Source: Carboxylicivirga caseinilyticus
GTDB taxonomy: Bacteria > Bacteroidota > Bacteroidia > Bacteroidales > Marinilabiliaceae
Length of the DNA stretch: 64,000 bases
NCBI GenBank assembly: GCA_025499705.1
Contig: JAFMVE010000007.1
Span: 62,001 to 126,000, forward strand
Direction: 5' to 3'
This document shows, piece after piece, positions 17,343 through 26,344 of the stretch. The translations under genes and the position numbers were made by a program. Below the pieces are notes generated by a model. The model saw only the letters and a list, made by a program, of their open reading frames with translations. It was not told the origin of the DNA and did not search any database. How positions within the stretch are numbered: position 1 is the stretch's first letter; each line of letters opens with the position of its first letter.

Positions 17343-18464
17343 ATGTATTTTGGCAAGAAAGAAATAACTGTTAATACAGATATGATCAAAACACCGCATA
17401 ATAAGGCTTTAACGATTGTAATGCATATATTGGCATGGCTGGGGCTGGTAATTCTGCCCCAGCTTATTATCAATCGTTACTGGGGAAACCAGAATTTTAT
17501 TGCCTGGGGCTTTTATCTGGCAGCTGCCATCTACGGAATAATATTCTATATCAATTACTTATTTTTAGTTCCCCGCTTTTATCTGAATGGAAAAAAAACA
17601 CTTTACTTTATTATTGGTGTTGCTACCATTCTTCTTTTCTATTTCGTTTCGGAACTCTTAAATGAAACCTTTATTCATAATCCGGAGAGAGATCAAAAAA
17701 TTGCCGAGGCCTTTAAAAAATTAAGTGATGAAAATATAATTCCGAAAGCGCCTGTTAGACAAATGCAGGTCTATTTCTTTGGACTCACCTCCTTAATAAT
17801 TAGTGGATTTGCCTTAGGATTAAGAGTAATTGAAGAACATATTGCCACCGAAAAAAGACAGAAGGAATTAGAAAAAGAAAAGCTGAATTCAGAACTTGCC
17901 TTTTTAAAAAACCAGGTTAGTCCTCACTTTTTCTTTAATACGTTAAATAATATTTATGCCTTAATTGAAATCAGCACAAAAGATGCACAGGATTCGGTAT
18001 TAAAATTATCTAAGCTGATGCGATACTTGCTTTATGATTCGGAAGATGGTAAAACTGAATTAAAGCAGGAGGTTGATTTTCTAAATCATTATATCGATTT
18101 GATGCGTTTACGTGTTTCACCAAAAGTAAACTTTGAAATTAGCTTACCCAGTGAACATCTGGGCGTGAAAATTCCACCCTTATTGTTTATTCCATTTATC
18201 GAAAATGCATTTAAACACGGAATAAGCTACCGTGAGGCTTCCTTTATCCGTATTGGTATGAAAACAGATGGAAACTCATTGTCATTTCATTGTGTAAACA
18301 GTATTAGCAAAGCTCCCGAAACTAAATTGACTGAAAATCATTCTGGCATTGGTCTTGAAAATGTAAAAAAACGATTACAACTATTATATCCAAACAGACA
18401 CCAGCTGGAAATTACAAAAGAAAATGATGAATTTAAGGTTGAATTAAATATCGAATTAAACTAA
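17343..18464 (+). CDS. LytS-type sensor histidine kinase of the efflux cluster
   Basis: 373-residue membrane kinase of the His_kinase/PF06580 type. Four hydrophobic helices are seen (about 24-44, 53-73, 86-106 and 143-162), then a coiled linker (EKRQKELEKEKLNSELAFLKN), phospho-acceptor His195 in VSPHFFFNTLNNIYAL, the N-box PFIENAFKHGI and GIGLENVKKRL. A second possible start is ATG 17382 (MIKTPHNKAL), which would remove a short hydrophilic N-terminus. It lies 235 bp after the permease and 3 bp before its cognate regulator, and probably controls the efflux operon upstream. Confidence 0.93.
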   Translation: MYFGKKEITVNTDMIKTPHNKALTIVMHILAWLGLVILPQLIINRYWGNQNFIAWGFYLAAAIYGIIFYINYLFLVPRFYLNGKKTLYFIIGVATILLFYFVSELLNETFIHNPERDQKIAEAFKKLSDENIIPKAPVRQMQVYFFGLTSLIISGFALGLRVIEEHIATEKRQKELEKEKLNSELAFLKNQVSPHFFFNTLNNIYALIEISTKDAQDSVLKLSKLMRYLLYDSEDGKTELKQEVDFLNHYIDLMRLRVSPKVNFEISLPSEHLGVKIPPLLFIPFIENAFKHGISYREASFIRIGMKTDGNSLSFHCVNSISKAPETKLTENHSGIGLENVKKRLQLLYPNRHQLEITKENDEFKVELNIELN

Positions 18465-18467
18465 GAC

Positions 18468-19175
18468 ATGATCAGAACCATTGCTATAGATGACGAACCT
18501 CTTGCACTTCAACTTTTAACGAATTATATAGAGAAAACTCCCTTTCTGGATTTAATCGGAGCTTTTGATAACCCAATTGATGCAATGGAATTTTTGAATG
18601 AGCAGGAAGCTGATCTGATGTTTATTGATATTCAAATGCCTGACCTTACTGGAATTGAATTTGCACGTATCCTTGAAAATCCACCTAAATTGGTATTCAC
18701 TACAGCCTTTGAGAAATACGCTTTGGAAGGTTTTAAACTTGATGCCATTGATTATCTTTTAAAACCATTTGGTTATGAAGAATTTCTAAAGGCGGCAAAA
18801 AAGGCACAGAAACTTATTCAATACCAGTCACAGGAAACCGTAGAATCCAACAATGCATTTTTATTTCTTAAATCGGACTATAAGATTCGTCGCATTAACT
18901 TTAACGACATTTTATACATCGAAGGATTAAAAGACTATGTAAAAGTTTTTCTTCAACATCAGGATAAACCGGTAATGTCACTAAATTCACTTAAAGCCTT
19001 AGAATCAAAACTCCCTGAAGAGAAATTTATGCGCGTACATCGCTCGTTTATAGTTAATCTCGAAAAAATCGAAACCATTGATCGCAGCCGAATTGTATTT
19101 GGCAAAGAATATATACCTGTAAGTGATCAGTTTAAAAAGCAGTTTAAAGATTTTCTGGATAAGAATTTTATTTAG
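18468..19175 (+). CDS. LytTR-family response regulator of the efflux cluster
   Basis: 235-residue response regulator: receiver domain with DDE at 8-10, phospho-acceptor Asp54 in FIDIQMPDL and Lys in YLLKPFGYEEF, then a LytTR DNA-binding domain (about 130-232) with EGLKDYVKVF and FMRVHRSFIVNL. It is the paralogue of the regulator at 5783-6517 and pairs with the kinase 3 bp upstream. Its last 4 bp overlap the convergent gene on the minus strand. Confidence 0.94.
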   Translation: MIRTIAIDDEPLALQLLTNYIEKTPFLDLIGAFDNPIDAMEFLNEQEADLMFIDIQMPDLTGIEFARILENPPKLVFTTAFEKYALEGFKLDAIDYLLKPFGYEEFLKAAKKAQKLIQYQSQETVESNNAFLFLKSDYKIRRINFNDILYIEGLKDYVKVFLQHQDKPVMSLNSLKALESKLPEEKFMRVHRSFIVNLEKIETIDRSRIVFGKEYIPVSDQFKKQFKDFLDKNFI

Positions 19176-19813
19176 TCATCTTTCTTCAAAATACCAATGG
19201 CTAAAAACAATCCCAATCGGCTTACGGCATCAAAAGAAGAGCCAAATAAATTAATATCATTACTTATTCCGCCCTGTATTCTACCTCTGTCGATACCAGC
19301 CTGCACTCGAATTGTTGTAAACTGATGGCCTTCATCATTGATAATAGACAACGATTTACCTTGTGTATACCAGATCGTTTTTTTAGCCTTCAAACTATAT
19401 TTTAACATTGCAATTTGCATAAGGTCAGATTGCGAACTGATGTTTACATTGGGATACAACATAATCAGCCAGTTCTTCATCTTAGCATACCATTGAATTC
19501 CTAATGACGGTTGCACCTGTCCTCCGGAAGAATAGATTGCTCCGGCAGTGGCTTTGATTGATGGTAAAAGCTGACGACCCATTGTTCCAAACAAAAGCGT
19601 ATGAATGCTATTAATCGTTTCGTAGTCACCATCAAAACGAGACATCAAACTATAATCCAGTGTATTTGCCTTATTAATATTGCCCCTTGCAGAAATAGTA
19701 GCTGAATACACACTACTGAAAGCATTTCCTTCTAACGACAGTGACTGTGCTCCGACGCCCAACACTCCAATTACAAAACTGATTATCAGTATATTTAAAA
19801 TCTCAATCCGCAT
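19172..19813 (-). CDS. Exported beta-rich protein of unknown function
   Basis: 213 residues, not recognised as any named family. It has an N-terminal signal peptide (LNILIISFVIGVLGVGAQ) and a mature part of alternating hydrophobic and polar residues ending in RLGLFLAIGILKK. This fits a small outer-membrane beta-barrel or periplasmic beta-protein. It stands alone and converges with the LytTR gene by a 4-bp overlap; an AT-rich gap of 90 bp separates it from the GH3 gene on its other side, whose transcript reads toward it. Confidence 0.6.
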   Translation of the reverse strand: MRIEILNILIISFVIGVLGVGAQSLSLEGNAFSSVYSATISARGNINKANTLDYSLMSRFDGDYETINSIHTLLFGTMGRQLLPSIKATAGAIYSSGGQVQPSLGIQWYAKMKNWLIMLYPNVNISSQSDLMQIAMLKYSLKAKKTIWYTQGKSLSIINDEGHQFTTIRVQAGIDRGRIQGGISNDINLFGSSFDAVSRLGLFLAIGILKKDD

Positions 19814-19896
19814 TTAATTCAGATAATATGATCCCCTTCTGCGAATAGTATCACAGTTTAATCATCATTAATATTTATTCGAAATTTTACAGAAGC

Positions 19897-19919
19897 CAGG
19901 TATCTATTTACGATACCTG
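19897..19919 (-). terminator. Hairpin spanning the GH3 stop codon
   Basis: Perfect 8-bp stem (CAGGTATC at 19897-19904, GATACCTG at 19912-19919). The TAG stop of the GH3 gene (19904-19906) straddles the loop edge. On the transcribed minus strand the tail is only weakly T-rich, so it ends or stabilises the 28015-19904 operon mRNA. Confidence 0.5.
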
Positions 19920-22219
19920 CTTACTCTATCATCATTGATTACTCCACTAAAATTCAATCCGTACCCAAAGTCATATGTATTTCCTTCACTATCGGTATAA
20001 CATTTCATATCATGTGCTTTATCTTCAAACTGTTCTTCTACAGTCTTCATATTCTCTGGCAACTGAAATGGAAGCAAACCACTCGGTGCTGTTTTTCCAC
20101 TTAATATATCCAGAATAGCCTGATGTTGTACACCCATATGCATTAATATACCATCTGCCAACGGCTCAATTTCTGACATTACCATTGGTTTCGAAGCATG
20201 AACAATAACAATAACCGGCTTATTGCCCATTGCCTTTTTGGTATCACGCACCATATAGTAATCAAAAACATTATTTGTTTTCACCGTTTTCCCTTTGTAT
20301 GATCGGTTTTCAAAATCCTCAAACGGACTGCCACCAGCAATACTTTGCTCTCTGGCATATGTTGCTGTGTAATCATTGTATTGAAGACTGACAGGAACAT
20401 ATCCATTTCCACCTTTAGTCAAATCATTTTTGTCATACCCTGCTCCTCCATCCGGATTGCGAATACCAACTAATGCAAAATCAGCTTCTTTAGGATCATC
20501 AACCACATCGTAATATTCTTTTACCTTATCCATATTAAATGGATATTCATTCTTCTCAGGATATGCCATTCCAAACCAGTTTACTCCTCCGGGGGTGTAA
20601 CGCATTGGAACATAAACCTTCAATCTTTCTTTTATAGGAAGTGTCTGCGCCTTGTTTTTCAACATCACAACCGACTTTAGTTGTGCATCATAACCCTTCT
20701 TCATGAAGTCCGGATTACCAACAACCTCTTGTGTTTTTTCAACATCCAGATAAGGATTTTCAAATAAACCAACACGAAAAACATTGCGCAAAAGTCTTAG
20801 TGCCGAAGCCTCAAATCGCTTTCGCATTGCTTCTTCTCCAAATTTATCAACTCCCATCTGATAAGCTTCCAATACCGGACCCATTTCGTTGTTTCCTCCA
20901 AACTGATCCACTCCGGCTTCAATGGCCTTAAAATGACGTTCAGCTACAGAAAGCTTTTCAACTCCCCAGCATTTTCCTTCGAACGCATCAACCGAATGAG
21001 CATCAGCCGTAATCATCCAATCAGTACAAACCACTCCATCGTATTGATATTTTTCTCTTAACAGATCAGTAATCAAATACTTATTATATGAGTTTCCTAC
21101 TTTATCATCATTCACCTTATCCTGATCGAATGAAATAGTATAATAGGGCATTACAGCCGAAGCCATTTGAGTTCCACCTTTTAATTTAAAAGCACCTTCG
21201 GTAAATGGTTTCAAATGATCTTTCAGGTTATTTCCAGGATAAACAGCATAAGCTCCATAACCATAATGAGCATCTCTACCACCTTCTTCAGGGCCACCAC
21301 CAGGCCAATGTTTTACCATGGCATTAACACTTGTCATTCCCCAACCGTTCTGAATTTCATCTTCTCCGTAAGAAGTTTGAAAACCATCTACATAAGCTCG
21401 GGCCATATCCGTTGTTAATTCAGGATCTTCTCCCATGGTTCCATCAAAACGACTCCAGCGAGGCTCTGTTCCCAAATCGATCTGAGGAGATAAAGCAGTT
21501 GCAATTCCTAAAGCTCTGTACTCCTGAGAAGCAACTTCGCCAAATTCCTTCATAATTTCAGGATCAAAGGTTGCAGCTAATCCTAATGTACTTGGCCACA
21601 TCGAGATCTTACCACCCGCACCGGCATTGTATTCAGCATATGAATCGCTTCCATGACGTGGATCAGAACTAATATTGATTGGAATTCCCAATCCAATACC
21701 TTCAACCAAAGCCTGCGCATTATTATTCCATTGTGCAGCAACTGCAGGTGATTCAACTGAAGTAATCAATACATGACGAAGATGATCATCAGTTAAAAAT
21801 ATTTTTTGTTGATCCGTCAGATCACTTGCCTGCATGCCACTTTCGCTAAAAACTTTACCATTATATGTACCTCCGTACCTACCCTGAACCAAAACCGGTA
21901 TTGCCTGATGACCACTGTAAAGCATCAGTCCGGCCATTTGTTCAACACTCATTTTACTAATTAAATATTTGGCTCTTTCATCTGCTGATAAGCGCCAGTC
22001 TTCATATGGATCGAGGTGGCCATTTTTATTTAAATCCTTAAATGCAAAACGACTGCTTTCAACAAGCTTCACTCCTGAATTTACAGAATATCCAAGTGTT
22101 GGTCCGTTTTCATTAATTAAATATACAATCTCATTGTTTTCCTGTACGCTATATTTAGGCTGGCAGGAAATTAAAGAAGAGATCAGGGATAAGAGCAATA
22201 ATGTTGGGAGTAATCGCAT
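19904..22219 (-). CDS. Glycoside hydrolase family 3 lipoprotein (beta-glucosidase/xylosidase type)
   Basis: 771-residue GH3 exo-hydrolase, retaining mechanism, exported. The lipobox is SLISC (Cys19), followed by non-acidic QPKYS, so a periplasmic inner-leaflet position is more likely than the surface. An EF-hand-like loop (FKDLNKNGHLDPYEDWR, residues 60-76) precedes the (beta/alpha)8 domain, as in a distinct GH3 clade. The nucleophile is Asp400 in VVCTDWMITAD; substrate-site blocks SSDPRHG and KHWPGGGPEEGGRDAH are present. The C-terminal domain lacks the usual fibronectin-like tail and ends at GYGLNFSGVI. It is the last gene of the operon divergent from the second Nudix regulator. Substrate linkage cannot be told from sequence. 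Confidence 0.9.
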   Translation of the reverse strand: MRLLPTLLLLSLISSLISCQPKYSVQENNEIVYLINENGPTLGYSVNSGVKLVESSRFAFKDLNKNGHLDPYEDWRLSADERAKYLISKMSVEQMAGLMLYSGHQAIPVLVQGRYGGTYNGKVFSESGMQASDLTDQQKIFLTDDHLRHVLITSVESPAVAAQWNNNAQALVEGIGLGIPINISSDPRHGSDSYAEYNAGAGGKISMWPSTLGLAATFDPEIMKEFGEVASQEYRALGIATALSPQIDLGTEPRWSRFDGTMGEDPELTTDMARAYVDGFQTSYGEDEIQNGWGMTSVNAMVKHWPGGGPEEGGRDAHYGYGAYAVYPGNNLKDHLKPFTEGAFKLKGGTQMASAVMPYYTISFDQDKVNDDKVGNSYNKYLITDLLREKYQYDGVVCTDWMITADAHSVDAFEGKCWGVEKLSVAERHFKAIEAGVDQFGGNNEMGPVLEAYQMGVDKFGEEAMRKRFEASALRLLRNVFRVGLFENPYLDVEKTQEVVGNPDFMKKGYDAQLKSVVMLKNKAQTLPIKERLKVYVPMRYTPGGVNWFGMAYPEKNEYPFNMDKVKEYYDVVDDPKEADFALVGIRNPDGGAGYDKNDLTKGGNGYVPVSLQYNDYTATYAREQSIAGGSPFEDFENRSYKGKTVKTNNVFDYYMVRDTKKAMGNKPVIVIVHASKPMVMSEIEPLADGILMHMGVQHQAILDILSGKTAPSGLLPFQLPENMKTVEEQFEDKAHDMKCYTDSEGNTYDFGYGLNFSGVINDDRVSRYRK

Positions 22220-22262
22220 GCCTAAAAATTTAAGGGTATGACGTTAAAGTTTTATTGAATAA

Positions 22263-22285
22263 GCAAGTGCCATTACGACACTTGC
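22263..22285 (-). promoter_or_regulatory. Hairpin between carboxylesterase and GH3 genes
   Basis: GCAAGTG (22263-22269) pairs with CACTTGC (22279-22285) across 9 nt. It lies in the longest gap (109 bp) of this operon and may be a partial terminator reducing downstream GH3 expression. Confidence 0.45.
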
Positions 22286-22328
22286 CTCACATCAATAACA
22301 CAACTTAAAAAACATAACTCAAAAAGGG

Positions 22329-23882
22329 TTAGTCTTTAATGTTTTTGAATATGGATTCTATCAAATTCAACTCATCAAGATGAGGTAATTCTTTCATTTC
22401 TGTTTTTTCACCAAGAATCATTGCCTGGTGCATTTCTTTTGTATATGGTTTCCAGATTGGTAGTTGATCACGATTGGGATTGCCATTTCTTGCAAAATTG
22501 ATCCAGTATGATGACATTATTTTTTCAAGTTGATAATCTGTTTGCGTCCATGGTCTTATTGAACTTTTATCAAGATTACAATAAGCATAAGAAACTTCAC
22601 TTGTATGAAATGCCCCAAAATCCTGCTGTCCTTCTCCATATGGCACCGAACGATTAAAAAAATACACAAACGCAGGTGATGATTCTTTTTGATTTTGTAA
22701 TTCAGCCCATTTGTATGCCTGAATACCAAATGTTTGCAAACCACTTAACATTATCTGAGAAGCTTGCGCTATAGAATCATTCTGAGCTGGAAAAACTTCC
22801 AAGAATTCGGATGCCCTTTCACCATATTTTTGTTCGCATTCATTTTTAAAATCAGCTGCTGATTTTAAAGGACCTCCAAAATTTCCTTCATTGGCATTCC
22901 AGCCCAATAAAACAGGAACATCATTCTGCTCACCATTAGTAAAAATAGAATGAACATCTTTTGGCAGAACATATCCATCAACAACGGGTATACTCATTGA
23001 TCCTAATTTCAGTAAGCTATCTGCTGGCATTGCACGAAAATCAGCAATAGATGTAATTTCCAAGTGCTCACCCAACTCCTGATTCACAGATTCGGCAATG
23101 ACTAAGGTATTTCCCATCGATAAACGATTGGTTGACATTACAGCACCACCACTTTCAGCAATGGCTCTGTGGAATAAACCTTTTGCCAAAGGTGAAGCTA
23201 CAAGATAATTAACACTGAATGCACCTGCCGACTGACCAGCAATGGTTACATTATCCGGATCTCCACCAAACTCTCCAATGTTATCTCTCACCCATTTTAA
23301 AGCTGCAATCTGATCCAGCAAACCATAGTTACCCGATGTTCCGGAAGCAGCTTCTTTACTCAACTCAGGATGAGCAAAAAAACCAAATATTCCAACCCTG
23401 TAATTAATGGTTACAAAAACAGCACCTTTGGCAGCCATATTAGCTCCATCATAAATTGGCACTGAACCCGAACCACTTGAAAAACCTCCGCCATGAATAA
23501 ATACAATAACCGGTTGTTTCTCTTCTTTTTTAGCCGCAGTCCATACATTCAGATACAAACAATCTTCGCTCAATGGTTCAGCAGGAGCAATAAACTCCTG
23601 TGTCCACATTAAGAAAGGTTGAGGGGTAAATTGCATGGCACTGGCAGAAAACGCTGTACAATCGCGCACACCATCCCATGAATCAACCGGCTGTGGGGCC
23701 TTCCAACGCAAATCACCAACCGGTGGTTTTGCAAACGGAATACCTTTATATGCAAAGACTTCGGTGTCAGGTAAATATTTACCTGACACTAAGCCTCCAC
23801 AAACTTTCACAACCTCAACTTGTTCTTTTTCGTTACAACAGGCTGTTGCTAATAATAATATGAAGAAAAAGCGAATGACCAT
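22329..23882 (-). CDS. Type B carboxylesterase (exported)
   Basis: 517-residue alpha/beta-hydrolase of the carboxylesterase type B family. The catalytic serine is Ser218 in GQSAGAF, the oxyanion hole is HGGGF (130-134), and the paired blocks SEDCLYLNVW and the C-terminal FGAFHTSEVSYAYC give the histidine region. A short hydrophobic N-terminus ending ATACC could be a lipobox, but it is atypical. It starts 5 bp after the GH3 gene upstream. In this setting it would release acyl or aromatic esters from glycans, although family members also hydrolyse unrelated esters. Confidence 0.9.
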   Translation of the reverse strand: MVIRFFFILLLATACCNEKEQVEVVKVCGGLVSGKYLPDTEVFAYKGIPFAKPPVGDLRWKAPQPVDSWDGVRDCTAFSASAMQFTPQPFLMWTQEFIAPAEPLSEDCLYLNVWTAAKKEEKQPVIVFIHGGGFSSGSGSVPIYDGANMAAKGAVFVTINYRVGIFGFFAHPELSKEAASGTSGNYGLLDQIAALKWVRDNIGEFGGDPDNVTIAGQSAGAFSVNYLVASPLAKGLFHRAIAESGGAVMSTNRLSMGNTLVIAESVNQELGEHLEITSIADFRAMPADSLLKLGSMSIPVVDGYVLPKDVHSIFTNGEQNDVPVLLGWNANEGNFGGPLKSAADFKNECEQKYGERASEFLEVFPAQNDSIAQASQIMLSGLQTFGIQAYKWAELQNQKESSPAFVYFFNRSVPYGEGQQDFGAFHTSEVSYAYCNLDKSSIRPWTQTDYQLEKIMSSYWINFARNGNPNRDQLPIWKPYTKEMHQAMILGEKTEMKELPHLDELNLIESIFKNIKD

Positions 23883-23887
23883 TCAAC

Positions 23888-26326
23888 TTATTTCTGAGAT
23901 AATTTATTGATTTCTTTTACTGGTGCCAATGCATTTGACACAGTTTCTACAACAATCGCTTCAGGTACTGTAAATTGATTAGTTCCCTGAATATTCTGAC
24001 ATGAGCTACCAATCAACACATCGTAAGCTCCTTCTTCAGCTACCCACGATGATGAATTTGTATCAAACGAAGCAAGATCTTTAGTTACAACATCAAAAGT
24101 AAGTATTTGTGACTCACCTGGCTGAAGTAATTTAGTTTTACCGAAGTTGATCAAAGTAGCTTCTGGTTTTTCCATTTTATTTGAAGGAGCATGTAAGTAA
24201 ACCTGTACAACTTCTTTACCTGCCACATCTCCTGTATTGGTAACTTCAACAGACACTGTTAGTTTACCATCAAATACTTCTTTATCAGCTTTGATATTGT
24301 CGTATTTGAAAGTTGTGTATGATAAACCGTAACCAAATGAATAAGCAACTGGCACATTAAATGTATTGTAGTAACGATATCCTACATAAATATCCTCTTC
24401 GTGGAATACTTCCCATGGCACACGTTTCATAAATGAGAATCCGGAAAGATCTTCTGCATCATCAACATCACCAGCAATCTCATGACCAGGGAATGTTGTA
24501 TGAGTCGGAGCATCATCATAAGAAACAGGGAAAGTAATTGCTAATTTACCTGATGGATTAACTTTACCGGTTAAGATATCTACAACCGAGTTACCACCTT
24601 CCTGACCACCTTGCCAGGCCAATAATACAGCATCAGGAATATTTTTCCATGAAGCCGTTTCGATAACACCACCTACGTTAAGTATCACAATTACTTTTTT
24701 ACCAACAGCATGATATGCATCAGAAACCGTTTTGATCATTCCTTTTTCTGTTGCAGTAAGGTAGAAATCACCTTCAATTGGCTTACGATCACCACCTTCA
24801 CCAGAATTACGACCGATGGTAATTAAAGCTACTTCTGAAGCTTCAGCCATTTTCTTAGCTAGCTTAGAACTTACGTCCATTTCTGCAACAGGAACTTTTC
24901 CACCCATCAAAACAGTCAACCAGTTATCTGATTTTTTACCTTTAGCCTGCTCTTGTTTAATATAATCTTTGTATGTAGCTGCAAGCTCATCATTCACACT
25001 GATGTTACCATTAGCCAAACCTTCCATTAACGAAACGGTATACGCCTCATTAACATCACCACTACCAGTACCACCTGCAATAAAATCGTAAGAAGTAGTA
25101 CCAAAAACTGCAGCATTTTTAACTTCAGATGCCAAAGGAAGTGTTTTACCACTGTTTTCCAGCAATACCATACCTTCGGTTGCAGCCTGACGAGTTATTT
25201 GTGCATGAGCCTCCAAATTTGGTTTGTTACTGTTTTGATATCCTTTAAACTTAGGTGATTTGAACATAATTTTAAGGATACGATTAAGGTTTTGATCCAA
25301 AACAGCTTCATCCAGTTTACCTTCAGTAACCGCAGCAATTAATGTCTCTGTTTGCTCAGGAGTACCAGGCATAATCATGTCATTACCAGCTTTCATCTGA
25401 GCAACAACATCGCTACCTCCACCCCAGTCGGTCATTACATATCCTTCAAATCCCCAGTCATCACGAAGAACTTTAGTAAGTAGATCATGACTCTCTGAAG
25501 TATAAACACCATTTAATTTGTTATATGATGACATTACTGTCCATGGCTGAGATTCTTTAACAGCAATTTCAAATCCTTTCAAATAGATTTCGCGTAAAGC
25601 ACGCTGACTAACATTGGCATCAACCGACATACGGTTTGTTTCCTGGTTATTAACCGCATAATGTTTGATAGATGTTCCTACTCCATTAGACTGAACACCA
25701 TTTACCATAGCAGCTGCCATTTTACCGGTTACCAAAGGATCTTCTGAGTAATACTCAAAGTTACGACCACATAATGGATCGCGTTGGATATTCATACCCG
25801 GAGCCAATAATACATCAGCACCATATTCCAACACTTCGTTACCCATAGCTTTACCTACGTTATATACTAATTCAGTATCCCATGTTGAAGCCAAAACGGT
25901 TGCAATCGGGAAAGCTGTACAGTAATAAGTAGCATCATCATTTCTGCGTTTCGGTTGAATACGTAAACCTGCAGGACCATCAGCCAATACCTGAGAAGTA
26001 ATATTCAATTCAGGATATTCTGATGAAAAACCAGCTGCACCCGGCAAATAGGTTCTGATATGATCTACCATATCATGGTAAACGGTATCATTTATTACTT
26101 TTTCAGGCTGAGGAAACATTGCTTTAATAGAATCAGGTAAATCCATAAACATACCTGTTCCGATCAAAAGCTGAGCTTTTTGCTTCAAATTCATTTTTGC
26201 CACAATTTCAGCGGCCTCTTTCTCACCCGGTTCTGTTACTTTTGGTGCAGTACAATTAAAAAAGAAAGCTGACATTAAGAGAAAAGACATCCCTTTTAGT
26301 CCACTACGATAAATAGATTTTTTCAT
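23888..26326 (-). CDS. Glycoside hydrolase family 3 beta-glycosidase with C-terminal fibronectin-like domain
   Basis: 812-residue GH3 enzyme with the full three-domain order. The (beta/alpha)8 domain (about 40-345) has LADGPAGLR, KHYAVNNQETNR and nucleophile Asp300 in GYVMTDWGG. The alpha/beta sandwich (about 380-640) contains IGRNSGEGGDRKPIEGDF. A fibronectin type III-like domain (about 700-780) contains NTGDVAGKEVVQVYLHAP. The N-terminus is a signal peptide, perhaps a lipoprotein type (FFFNCTAP). The sequence is closest in pattern to beta-glucosidases, but xylosidase or mixed activity is possible. It lies between two carboxylesterase genes, with gaps of 5 and 18 bp, in one operon. Confidence 0.93.
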   Translation of the reverse strand: MKKSIYRSGLKGMSFLLMSAFFFNCTAPKVTEPGEKEAAEIVAKMNLKQKAQLLIGTGMFMDLPDSIKAMFPQPEKVINDTVYHDMVDHIRTYLPGAAGFSSEYPELNITSQVLADGPAGLRIQPKRRNDDATYYCTAFPIATVLASTWDTELVYNVGKAMGNEVLEYGADVLLAPGMNIQRDPLCGRNFEYYSEDPLVTGKMAAAMVNGVQSNGVGTSIKHYAVNNQETNRMSVDANVSQRALREIYLKGFEIAVKESQPWTVMSSYNKLNGVYTSESHDLLTKVLRDDWGFEGYVMTDWGGGSDVVAQMKAGNDMIMPGTPEQTETLIAAVTEGKLDEAVLDQNLNRILKIMFKSPKFKGYQNSNKPNLEAHAQITRQAATEGMVLLENSGKTLPLASEVKNAAVFGTTSYDFIAGGTGSGDVNEAYTVSLMEGLANGNISVNDELAATYKDYIKQEQAKGKKSDNWLTVLMGGKVPVAEMDVSSKLAKKMAEASEVALITIGRNSGEGGDRKPIEGDFYLTATEKGMIKTVSDAYHAVGKKVIVILNVGGVIETASWKNIPDAVLLAWQGGQEGGNSVVDILTGKVNPSGKLAITFPVSYDDAPTHTTFPGHEIAGDVDDAEDLSGFSFMKRVPWEVFHEEDIYVGYRYYNTFNVPVAYSFGYGLSYTTFKYDNIKADKEVFDGKLTVSVEVTNTGDVAGKEVVQVYLHAPSNKMEKPEATLINFGKTKLLQPGESQILTFDVVTKDLASFDTNSSSWVAEEGAYDVLIGSSCQNIQGTNQFTVPEAIVVETVSNALAPVKEINKLSQK

Positions 26327-26344
26327 ATAATAATATTTGAACTT

